A DNA stretch of 64,000 nucleotides from Streptomyces flavotricini (lineage in GTDB: Bacteria; Actinomycetota; Actinomycetes; Streptomycetales; Streptomycetaceae). The number at the start of each line of letters is the position of its first letter. Positions within the stretch are counted from its first letter, which is position 1. Below, in pieces: positions 57,559-64,000 of this stretch. Position numbers and translations under genes: made by a program. The stretch lies in assembly GCF_020639365.1 (NCBI RefSeq), contig NZ_JAINUL010000001.1, positions 3,237,223-3,301,222 of the forward strand, written 5' to 3'. Under the pieces are notes generated by a model, which did no database searches, was not told where the DNA came from, and saw nothing but the letters and a program-made list of their open reading frames with translations.

Positions 57559-58785
57559 GTGTCGACGGACAGAATGCGTACCAGGGTGACCCGCCTCGAC
57601 ACGCTGACCGGGTTACGCTTTCCCGCCGCTTTCGTGGTGTTCCTCTACCACGCGGCACTTCTGGGCTTCCTGGGCGTCCCCTGGCTGAGCAGCGCCTCGG
57701 CCGTCACCACGTACTACGACGCCGTGGCCCATGCCGGCGCCCTCGGCGTCACGTTCTTCTTCGTGCTCAGCGGCTTCGTCCTGACCTGGTCGGCCCGGGA
57801 CACCGACACCGCTCCGCGCTTCTGGCGGCGGCGCTTCCTCAAGATCGTCCCGAACTACGTCATCGTCTGGGCGCTGGCCATGCTGGTCTTCGCGGCGCCC
57901 CTCACGGACATGACGATCGGCCTGCTCAACCTGTTCATGGTCCAGGTCTGGTACCCGGACTTCGCGATCAACTTCGGGGTGAACCCGGCCGGTTGGTCCC
58001 TGGGCGTCGAGGCGGTCTTCTACCTCCTCTTCCCCGTCCTCTTCCACTGGATCAAGAAGATCCCGGCCCGCCGGCTGAACCTCTGGATCGTGGCCGTCGT
58101 CGCCGGCATCGTCGCGACGCCGCTGCTCTCCACGCTGCTGGTCCCGGCCGGGGCGATGATGCCGACCGAGCCCGACACCTCGATCAACCAGTACTTCTTC
58201 TCCTACATCCTGCCGCTGCCCCGGGTCCTGGACTTCGCCCTGGGCATCCTCGTGGCCCGTTCCGTGATGGCGGGGCGCTGGCGCGACATCGGCATGCTCC
58301 GGTCCGGCGCCCTGCTCGTCGCCGCCTTCGCCCTCGGGTACTTCACGCCGCCCATCTACGCGACCCGCGCGGTCTGCGTCGTCCCCGCCGCCCTGCTCAT
58401 CGCGGCCGGTGCGATCGCGGACGACGAGGGCCGGTTCACGCTCTTCCGCAACCGCGCGATGGTCTGGCTCGGTGACATCTCCTTCGCCTTCTACCTGGTG
58501 CACTACACGGTGATGGTGGCGGTGTGGAAGCTGCTCGGCAGCCACTCGTACTCGAACGCGGCGGCCGTCGGGCTGATGGCGCTGGCCATGGGCGTCGCGA
58601 TCCTGGCCTCGTGGGCCCTGTTCACCCTGGTCGAGCGGCCGATCACACGGCGCTGGTCGAACCCGCGGAAGAAGCTCGCGGCCGCCGGGCCCGCAGCCGC
58701 CACCGCGCCTGCCGCCGCCACCGCGCCCCGGCCCCACGCGGCCCGGGGCGCGGGCGAGCCGGTCGGCTCCGCCCCCGCCGGGTGA
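57559..58785 (+). CDS. Membrane acyltransferase 3 family protein
   Basis: A 408-residue O-acyltransferase of the OafA/NolL/MdmB family with about ten helices. The catalytic-region motif LTGLRFPAAFVVFLYHAALLGF contains the conserved His; FFFVLSGFVLTW and RRFLKIVPNYV follow; GWSLGVEAVFYLLFPVLF is also conserved. The C-terminal tail is Ala/Pro-rich. MdmB-type members acylate macrolide or aglycone hydroxyls, so tailoring of the cluster product is plausible. The GTG start is fixed by AAGGAG seven bases upstream. Confidence 0.92.
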   Translation: MSTDRMRTRVTRLDTLTGLRFPAAFVVFLYHAALLGFLGVPWLSSASAVTTYYDAVAHAGALGVTFFFVLSGFVLTWSARDTDTAPRFWRRRFLKIVPNYVIVWALAMLVFAAPLTDMTIGLLNLFMVQVWYPDFAINFGVNPAGWSLGVEAVFYLLFPVLFHWIKKIPARRLNLWIVAVVAGIVATPLLSTLLVPAGAMMPTEPDTSINQYFFSYILPLPRVLDFALGILVARSVMAGRWRDIGMLRSGALLVAAFALGYFTPPIYATRAVCVVPAALLIAAGAIADDEGRFTLFRNRAMVWLGDISFAFYLVHYTVMVAVWKLLGSHSYSNAAAVGLMALAMGVAILASWALFTLVERPITRRWSNPRKKLAAAGPAAATAPAAATAPRPHAARGAGEPVGSAPAG

Positions 58786-58804
58786 CCGTACGCACCGAGG
58801 GAAC

Positions 58805-58853
58805 GGGACCGCCCGCCCCCTCCGGCTCCGGCCGGTGGGGGGCGGGCGGTCCC
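58805..58853. terminator. Bidirectional terminator
   Basis: A perfect 16-bp stem GGGACCGCCCGCCCCC (58805-58820) with 58838-58853, between convergent genes. Confidence 0.85.
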
Positions 58854-58862
58854 TCGCGTACG

Positions 58863-59489
58863 TCAGAGGCCGGCCGCGGCGCGCAGGCCCGCGGCCGTGG
58901 AGACGTGGCCGAAGAGCGCGCCGCCGGGATCCAGGGCGGCCGACTCCCCGAGCCCGCCGAGATGGACCGGTACGAAACCGGCGTCGTGCACCAGGGTCTC
59001 CGTGAGCTGCCGGGCGCCGGGGTCGTCGGACGCGGTGCCCATGCCCCAGAAGTGCCGCTGCCGCGTGCCGCGCGACCACAGCAACTCGTCCGGGAAGTGG
59101 CAGAAGGCGCGGGTGACGGGGCTGTCGGGCAGCAGCTCGGCGCTCCTGCTCCCCCGGGTGACGCCCGGTTCGAGCACCGAGACGAACAGCCCCTCCGGCG
59201 AGACGCCGATCGGGCTGGTCGCGTCTATCACGGTCTTTCCCGCCAGCGGGCCCGCCAGTCGACCCAGGAGGCCGTCGAGGGCCGGATGCGGGACGGACAG
59301 CAGGACGACGTCGCTCGCCCCGACCGCCTCGGCGTACGTCGCGGCCCGCGCCCGCTCGCCCAGCGGCTCGACGCTGGACGCGAGCCGGCCCGGGTCCCGG
59401 GAGCCGAACGTCACGCGGTGCCCGGCTGCCACCCAGTGCCGGCCGAGCGGGCGCCCGATGTTGCCCGCGCCCAGGATGCCGATGTTCAT
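58863..59489 (-). CDS. F420/NADP oxidoreductase-like protein
   Basis: A 208-residue single Rossmann protein: MNIGILGAGNIGRPLGRHWVAAGH, VTFGSRDPGRL, DVVLLSVPHPALDGLL, GKTVIDATSPIG and a C-terminal helix. This is the F420_oxidored family (NADP-dependent F420 reductases and related imine or ketone reductases). The cofactor is NADPH by the GAGNIG and SRDP motifs. It is separated from the KAS III gene upstream by a perfect hairpin, so expression may be lower. The substrate is unknown. Confidence 0.88.
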   Translation of the reverse strand: MNIGILGAGNIGRPLGRHWVAAGHRVTFGSRDPGRLASSVEPLGERARAATYAEAVGASDVVLLSVPHPALDGLLGRLAGPLAGKTVIDATSPIGVSPEGLFVSVLEPGVTRGSRSAELLPDSPVTRAFCHFPDELLWSRGTRQRHFWGMGTASDDPGARQLTETLVHDAGFVPVHLGGLGESAALDPGGALFGHVSTAAGLRAAAGL

Positions 59490-59525
59490 GGGGAACTCCT
59501 CGCTTCGGTTTTCCGTGCGTACGAC

Positions 59526-59558
59526 GTCGGCCGCCGGTCACGGTGACCGGCGGCCGAC
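59526..59558 (-). terminator. Terminator after the KAS III gene
   Basis: A perfect 16-bp stem (59526-59541 with 59543-59558) around one central base, 18 bp after the KAS III stop. Confidence 0.8.
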
Positions 59559-59575
59559 TCAAGGGGGGTGGTGGT

Positions 59576-60673
59576 TCAGTACGGGGTGACGTCGGGCCAG
59601 ACCAGGGCGGTCGAACCCCAGGTCACGCCACCGCCGAAGGCACTCATCAGCACCCGGTCGCCCGGCGTGATCAGACCGTCGGCGACGGCGTCGGAGAGGG
59701 CCAGCGGGATGGAGGCGGCCGAGGTGTTGCCGACGCGGTCGAGGTTGACGACCGTCCGGTCCCGCGCCATGCCGAGCTGGTCGGCCACGGCGTGCAGGAT
59801 CCGGACGTTCGCCTGGTGGCCCACGAACCGGTCCACCGAGTCCGCCGCCCATCCGGCGCGCTCGAGCATGGCCTGGGAGGAGGCCGCCATACGGGTCACG
59901 GCGTGCCGGAACACCGACTTGCCCTGCATGGCGAAGTACGCGTCGGCGGGGTCCGGTTCGGGCGCGTCGGCCGCGGCGGCGGCCGAGCGCTGCCGCGAGC
60001 CGCCGCCCGGGACGATGATCAGGTCCTTCAGCGAGCCGTCGCTGCCCAGGTCGTACCCGAGCAGAGCACCCGGCTCGGTGGGGTCACCGGCCCGCAGCAC
60101 CACGGCTCCGGCGCCGTCGCCGAAGATGACCGACGTGGTGCGGTCCTGCGGGTCGAGGATCGTCGAGTACGTCTCCGCGCCGATGACCAGGACGCGCTCC
60201 GCGATGCCGGCGGCGATGGCGCCCGCGGCGGAGGCGAGTCCGTAGACGAAGCCGCTGCACACCGCGGCCACGTCGTACGCGGGCACGCCCTCCAGGCCCA
60301 GCCGGAAGGCGACTTCGGGAGCCGTCGCCGGGCACGGGTGGTCCGGGGTGGTCGTGGCGAGCACCACCAGGTCGACCTCCCCGGAGCCGGCCGACTTCAG
60401 CGCCCGCTCGCCCGCCGCGACGGCGAGGTCGCCCGTGGCGGTCCCCGGGTCGGCCCAGTGCCGCTGGGTGATGCCCGTACGGGTGCGTATCCACTCGTCC
60501 GAGGTGTCCATGGTCCGGGACAGTTCCTCGTTGGTCACGACGCGGGGCGGGACGAACGTCCCGAGCCCGGCGAGGACCGCCGTCCGGCCGCGGCCCGACG
60601 CATCGGTGGTATCGGTCGCATCGGTGGTATCGGTCGCATCGGTCACATCGGCGGCATCGGTCGCATGAGTCAA
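59576..60673 (-). CDS. Beta-ketoacyl-ACP synthase III (FabH-like)
   Basis: A 365-residue thiolase-fold enzyme that condenses a starter acyl-CoA with malonyl-ACP. The catalytic triad is complete: Cys in VAAVCSGFVYGLASA, His in VGHQANVRIL and Asn in GNTSAASIPLAL. The start is the TTG at 60671-60673, set by GGAGG six bases upstream. The first ~26 residues are an unusual Asp/Thr/Ala repeat encoded by an 18-bp tandem repeat. As a cluster gene it would select the starter unit and load the nearby acyl carrier protein. Confidence 0.93.
   Translation of the reverse strand: MTHATDAADVTDATDTTDATDTTDASGRGRTAVLAGLGTFVPPRVVTNEELSRTMDTSDEWIRTRTGITQRHWADPGTATGDLAVAAGERALKSAGSGEVDLVVLATTTPDHPCPATAPEVAFRLGLEGVPAYDVAAVCSGFVYGLASAAGAIAAGIAERVLVIGAETYSTILDPQDRTTSVIFGDGAGAVVLRAGDPTEPGALLGYDLGSDGSLKDLIIVPGGGSRQRSAAAAADAPEPDPADAYFAMQGKSVFRHAVTRMAASSQAMLERAGWAADSVDRFVGHQANVRILHAVADQLGMARDRTVVNLDRVGNTSAASIPLALSDAVADGLITPGDRVLMSAFGGGVTWGSTALVWPDVTPY
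60599..60671. repeat. 18-bp tandem repeat encoding an Asp/Thr-rich N-terminus
   Basis: CATCGGTGGTATCGGTCG is repeated twice exactly and then in degenerate form up to the KAS III start. On the minus strand it encodes DATDTTDATDTTD-type sequence before the FabH fold. Confidence 0.88.
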
Positions 60674-60802
60674 GGGAGGCCTCCATAGTCGCCGGTGCGG
60701 GACGCCGCAACCGGGCACGGTGGAACGGGCCGCTCTCCGCTCGGGGGCCGGCCACCCGACGATTCTGCGGCGGCGGCCGGAACCCATCCAGACCGTGCCG
60801 CC

Positions 60803-60823
60803 GGTGGTGGTGGGACCACCACC
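60803..60823. promoter_or_regulatory. Palindromic operator candidate, copy B
   Basis: GGTGGTGGT-GGG-ACCACCACC is a perfect 9-bp inverted repeat with a 3-bp centre. It is 130 bp upstream of the KAS III start and just beyond the end of the MmyB-like gene. It is the longest copy in the window. Confidence 0.65.
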
Positions 60824-60836
60824 CTCGCGGTGCCCC

Positions 60837-61700
60837 CTACGACCAGGCCGACACGGGACCGGCGGCGCCCGGCGGGAGGTACACCAGGAGGCGGGTGCGG
60901 GCGGCCTCGTCCAGGTCCATGGTGAAGAGCACGTAGGAGACCCGCCCCTCGTGGGGGTGGTCCACCTCCACGGTCGTCGGCACGAACTCCTCGACCTCGT
61001 GGCGCTCCCACAGCTCGGCGAAGCGCGGGTCGCTGCCCGCCAGTTCGTCCGCGATCTCCTCGTACCGCGGATCGTCGGCCCCGTACGAGGACTGCAGGCG
61101 GAAGCGGGCCGTCATCCGGCGGGCCAGCTGGGGCCGGTTCAGGTACCGCCGGCCGTGGGATCCGGTGAACAGGCTCGTCAGGAAGTTGTCGTTGCCGTCG
61201 CGGCCCAGGCGGAGCACCTCGGCTGCGGGTTCGTTGACCGCGAGGACCTCCCAGTACCGGTCGATGACGCAGGCGGGTCCGAGCAGCTGGGTGTCGACCA
61301 TCCGCTGGAAGAGGCCGGAATCCGGGAGGTCGGGGGCCGCGAGCGGAAGCGGCGGATTGGCGTCCGCGAGCCGGTACAGGTGCACCCGTTCGTGCTCGCT
61401 GAAGCGCAGGGCCCGGCTGATCGCGTCGAGTATCCCGTCCGACACCTTGATGGGGCGGCCCTGTTCCAGCCACGCGTACCACGACGCACTGACCCCGGCC
61501 AGGACCGCGACCTCCTCGCGGCGGAGCCCGACCCGGGCGCGCCGGGCGGCCGTCGCCAGTCCGACGTCCTCGGGCGAGAGTGCCGCCCGGCGGCTCCGCA
61601 GGAAGTGCGCCAGCTCGGTGCGCTTCTTCTTCGTACGGTCGTTGCGCTCGTCGTGGTCGGTGCGATCGGTACGGTCGGTCCCTAACGGCATGGCGTCCAT
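60837..61700 (-). CDS. MmyB-type helix-turn-helix regulator 1
   Basis: A protein of about 287 residues. An XRE-family HTH (ELAHFLRSRRAALSPEDVGL...GLRREEVAVLAGVSASWYAWLEQGR) is followed by the MmyB-like ligand-binding domain (DRYWEVLAVNEPAAEVLRLG, NFLTSLFTGSHGRRYLN...). Family knowledge: MmyB-like domains can hold a fatty-acyl ligand. The chosen start is the ATG at 61698-61700; another lies at 61691. Its N-terminus has a TDRTDRTD stretch. With the paralogue at 62705 it flanks the thioesterase gene. Confidence 0.9.
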   Translation of the reverse strand: MDAMPLGTDRTDRTDHDERNDRTKKKRTELAHFLRSRRAALSPEDVGLATAARRARVGLRREEVAVLAGVSASWYAWLEQGRPIKVSDGILDAISRALRFSEHERVHLYRLADANPPLPLAAPDLPDSGLFQRMVDTQLLGPACVIDRYWEVLAVNEPAAEVLRLGRDGNDNFLTSLFTGSHGRRYLNRPQLARRMTARFRLQSSYGADDPRYEEIADELAGSDPRFAELWERHEVEEFVPTTVEVDHPHEGRVSYVLFTMDLDEAARTRLLVYLPPGAAGPVSAWS

Positions 61701-61747
61701 ACCGCCCGAAGGTAGGTCACACCACCACGCGGTGTCAGCGGCGGGAA

Positions 61748-62554
61748 TCACACCGTTCGGTTTTCGGCCGCCGTCTCGAGGATGTGCCCCAACTCGCCGA
61801 AGAACAGGTCCTTGTGCTCCCGGTTGAAGAAGTGGCCTCCCGGGAGGGTGCGGAACGAGAAGCTCCCGCTCGTGTGCGCGCGCCACGCCTGCGCGTCCGC
61901 CGCGGGCACCAGCGGGTCGCTGCTGCCCAGCAGTACGTGGACCGGGCAGGGCAGCGGCCGGTGGCCCGCCTCCGGGTGCCGGTAGGTACCGCATACCCGC
62001 AGGTCCTCGCGGAGCCGCTCCACGACGGTCTTCATGCGCGCGGGGTTCTCCCGCAGCAGCCGTCCGGCTCCACCCAGGCCCAACAGCAGCTCGAGGGAGG
62101 CTCGATCCGATAGCCCTACGGTCAGGTCGGGCGCAGCCTGGACGTGCGGCGCGCGGTGGGCACCGGCCACGAAACAGGCGGGCGGGCGCCGTCCCGCGGC
62201 GATGTGCCGCTGTGCCACGCCGTAGGAGACCAGCGCTCCCATGCTGTGCCCGTAGAAGGCGTAGGGCTCGTCGAGGAAGGGGGTCAGCTGCCTTGTCACC
62301 TCGCGTACGAGGTCGTCCATCGTGCTGACGGCGCCGGGGACGCCGGCCGCGGGCACCGACCTGGGGGGCATCGACACCGGCACCACCTCCACGCCGCGGC
62401 CGAGCCATTGCCCCCAGCCCGAGAAGGACCAGGCGCTGCCGCCCGCGTGATGGAAGCAGAACAGGCGCAGCCTGGCCGACTCGTTCTTGGCCCGGATGCT
62501 CTCCGCCGTACCCGCCGCCGTGGCAGCCGGGATGTTCGCCGCTGTGTGGAACAT
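61748..62554 (-). CDS. Type II thioesterase
   Basis: A 268-residue alpha/beta hydrolase of the GrsT/RifR family, which removes aberrant acyl groups from carrier proteins in polyketide or peptide assembly. The oxyanion region is LRLFCFHHAGGSAWSFSGWGQWL, the nucleophile Ser in AFYGHSMGALVSY, Asp in LLGSSDPLVPA and His in LPGGHFFNREHKD. It reads toward regulator 1 on the same strand, with a 47-bp gap, so the two can be co-transcribed. It is divergent from regulator 2. Confidence 0.94.
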   Translation of the reverse strand: MFHTAANIPAATAAGTAESIRAKNESARLRLFCFHHAGGSAWSFSGWGQWLGRGVEVVPVSMPPRSVPAAGVPGAVSTMDDLVREVTRQLTPFLDEPYAFYGHSMGALVSYGVAQRHIAAGRRPPACFVAGAHRAPHVQAAPDLTVGLSDRASLELLLGLGGAGRLLRENPARMKTVVERLREDLRVCGTYRHPEAGHRPLPCPVHVLLGSSDPLVPAADAQAWRAHTSGSFSFRTLPGGHFFNREHKDLFFGELGHILETAAENRTV

Positions 62555-62604
62555 GCCGCCAGTGTGGCGGGCCGCTGCGGCGGGAGGGAGTGTCTTTCGA
62601 ACGG

Positions 62605-62619
62605 GGTGGTGCCACCACC
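62605..62619. promoter_or_regulatory. Palindromic operator candidate, copy C
   Basis: GGTGGT-GCC-ACCACC (62605-62619) is a perfect 6-3-6 palindrome in the 150-bp divergent promoter region between the type II thioesterase and MmyB-type regulator 2. Confidence 0.65.
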
Positions 62620-62704
62620 ACCGGTGGGGCCTGCCGACCGGGCGCGACGCACCGGGATTTTCTTCGGTCGGACAGAGAAATCGGACAGAGAAAGAGGTCG
62701 AGGA

Positions 62705-63565
62705 ATGCAGACGACTGCATCCCCTCCGGTATCAGGACTCTTACGGCGGACGCGGCTGCGGCATTTCCTGCGGGCGCGCAGGGAGCAGATCACGCCGGAG
62801 GAAGTCGGTCTGGTGTACGTGGAACGCAGACGTACGCCGGGGCTGCGGCGCGAGGAGGTCGCGGCCCTGGCCGGGGTCGGGGTGTCCTGGTACACCTGGC
62901 TGGAACAGGGGCGGGACATCAACGTATCCGAGGGCATCGTGAACGCGGTCAGCAATGCGCTGCGGCTCGGGGACGTGGAGCGCACGTATTTCTACCGGCT
63001 GGCCGGCCACAATCCGCCGCAGCCGACGGCGGGCCGCCGGTGGGACAGCGAGTACGCGCGGATGAACGCGCTCGTCGAGGGGTGGTCGCGCAATCCCGCG
63101 TACATCACCGACCGGTACGGACGCATCGAACTGGCCAGCCGTTCGGCGCGCTCGCTGTTCCGCATCGAAGCCCGCGGCGACAACTGCGTGCTGAAGTTCT
63201 TCACCGAGCCGTCCACGCGCGAGAAGTACCCGGAGGCGGACGAGGTGGGGCGCGGTCTGGTCGCCCAGTTCCGGGCGCAGTCGGCCCGTTTCCCGGAGGA
63301 CCGGGAGTTCGGCCGGATCGCCGAGCGGCTGAGCGAGCGCAGCCCGCGCTTCGCCACGCTGTGGGACAGCCACGAGGTGGTCGGCCCGAACCAGAGCCGG
63401 CGCAAGATCGCGCTCCCGCAGGCCGGGGTGCGGGTCTTCGACCGCGTGGTGATGAGCGTGCCGGAGAGTCCCGAATCCCTGCTGACCCTTTATGTCGCCC
63501 GGCCCGGTGCGGAATCGGCCGCGCGGCCGCGCGAGTTGGCCGGCTGCCGCGCCGAGGCCGCCTGA
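62705..63565 (+). CDS. MmyB-type helix-turn-helix regulator 2
   Basis: A 286-residue paralogue of the regulator at 60837. The HTH reads RREQITPEEVGL...GLRREEVAALAGVGVSWYTWLEQGRDINVSEGIVNAV (part), followed by the MmyB-like domain (DRYGRIELASRSARSLFRIEARGDNCVLKFF, part). A palindrome lies in its own promoter region, so autoregulation is likely. The start is the ATG at 62705. Downstream is the acyl carrier protein gene. Confidence 0.91.
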   Translation: MQTTASPPVSGLLRRTRLRHFLRARREQITPEEVGLVYVERRRTPGLRREEVAALAGVGVSWYTWLEQGRDINVSEGIVNAVSNALRLGDVERTYFYRLAGHNPPQPTAGRRWDSEYARMNALVEGWSRNPAYITDRYGRIELASRSARSLFRIEARGDNCVLKFFTEPSTREKYPEADEVGRGLVAQFRAQSARFPEDREFGRIAERLSERSPRFATLWDSHEVVGPNQSRRKIALPQAGVRVFDRVVMSVPESPESLLTLYVARPGAESAARPRELAGCRAEAA

Positions 63566-63575
63566 TTCCCGCGCC

Positions 63576-63593
63576 GGTGGTGTTCGCACCACC
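63576..63593. promoter_or_regulatory. Palindromic operator candidate, copy D (wider spacing)
   Basis: GGTGGTG-TTCG-CACCACC is a perfect 7-4-7 inverted repeat, 143 bp upstream of the acyl carrier protein. Half-sites match copies A-C but are 3 bp further apart, so it may be a variant site or part of a hairpin after regulator 2. Confidence 0.5.
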
Positions 63594-63736
63594 ATGATCA
63601 GGAGACACTTCCTCCGCCCGTTCCCGGAACCCATGATGAATCCGTGGGACGCGGAGGAAATTCGATCCGCTGAATTCACCAGCTCCGATCCCGCAACGCG
63701 AAAGTCGGCGTTCCCAGTGATTCACGGAGGATTCTC

Positions 63737-63979
63737 ATGGATGTTTCGATCGTCAGCCGGGTGATCACGGTCCTGGGCGAACTGGACGTGCAGACGGCAG
63801 ACGTCACGCCGGACACCACGTTCGAGGCGATGGAGATCGATTCGCTGCTGCTGGAAGAACTGGCACTGCGGCTGCAGAAGACGTTCGGCGTCGAGATCGA
63901 GATGGGTGAACTCGTCCCCGAGCAGACCGTGGCGGAGGCGGCCGCGGTGATCTCGGCCAAGGGCGTCACCGTCTCCTGA
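63737..63979 (+). CDS. Acyl carrier protein
   Basis: An 80-residue carrier protein. The phosphopantetheine Ser is in MEIDSLLLEELALRLQKTFG, the standard DSL motif at the start of helix II. Acidic helices II and III (FGVEIEMGELVPEQTVAEAAAVI, part) are present. The start is the ATG at 63737 with GGAGG six bases upstream. It is a dedicated cluster ACP for the KAS III and thioesterase. Ketosynthase or adenylation partners probably lie beyond the right edge. Confidence 0.94.
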   Translation: MDVSIVSRVITVLGELDVQTADVTPDTTFEAMEIDSLLLEELALRLQKTFGVEIEMGELVPEQTVAEAAAVISAKGVTVS

Positions 63980-64000
63980 CACCGTCTCCTGACACCGGCA

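Overview
The window comes from a high-GC actinomycete, almost certainly Streptomyces. It has a complete atpIBEFHAGDC operon, a Streptomyces-type rho-rpmE-prfA-prmC-tsaC-glyA block, lysA-hom-thrC-thrB, GTG and TTG starts, and many 4-bp stop/start overlaps. It also has a pSAM2-type conjugative element and a SARP-regulated secondary-metabolite region.

Region 1 (1-8409) holds accessory core genes. These are a truncated P-loop protein, a STAS protein, a 3-hydroxybutyryl-CoA dehydrogenase, a PduO-type cobalamin adenosyltransferase, a small membrane protein, a two-component pair, a secreted CBM2-FnIII-GH18 chitinase behind a classic operator-bearing promoter, and a DUF2550 protein. Region 2 (8458-16370) is the F1Fo ATP synthase operon on the minus strand, closed by a strong hairpin. 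Region 3 (16656-34148), also mostly minus strand, carries a WecA/MraY-like glycosyltransferase, a divergent serine hydroxymethyltransferase, a phosphatase-like protein lacking its catalytic cysteine, tsaC, prmC, prfA, rpmE, an LCP protein, rho with a long RGG/Q-rich N-terminus, thrB, thrC, hom, lysA, an ArgS-derived NrtL protein and a single-domain response regulator.

Region 4 (34302-46243) is a tRNA-Arg(CCG) occupied by an 11.9-kb actinomycete integrative and conjugative element (AICE), bounded by perfect 46-bp att repeats. Its modules are int-xis-rep (HUH type), a GGDEF protein, Spd-type spread proteins, an FtsK-like TraSA translocase, and a GntR/KorSA-type repressor with three palindromic operators over a strong divergent promoter. 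Cargo comprises a DUF218 protein, a NERD protein, and a candidate restriction endonuclease beside a truncated C5 methyltransferase.

Region 5 (46244-51384) looks like a graveyard of older mobile or defence DNA: the displaced tRNA terminator, a HEPN-like gene split by an amber codon, an integrase C-terminal remnant, and an amber-interrupted ScoMcrA-like SRA gene. An intact helicase-associated-domain gene (48148-50625) lies among them.

Region 6 (51489 to the right edge) is the left part of a biosynthetic cluster. It contains a flavin-dependent oxygenase and a separate flavin reductase, an aldo/keto reductase, a SARP activator, a SagB N-domain-like protein, an MFS exporter, a membrane acyltransferase, an F420/NADP-oxidoreductase-like protein, a FabH-like KAS III, a type II thioesterase, two MmyB-type regulators and an acyl carrier protein. 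A shared palindrome (GGTGGT-N3-ACCACC) recurs in several promoter regions of this cluster and may tie it to the MmyB-like regulators. The cluster continues beyond the window.
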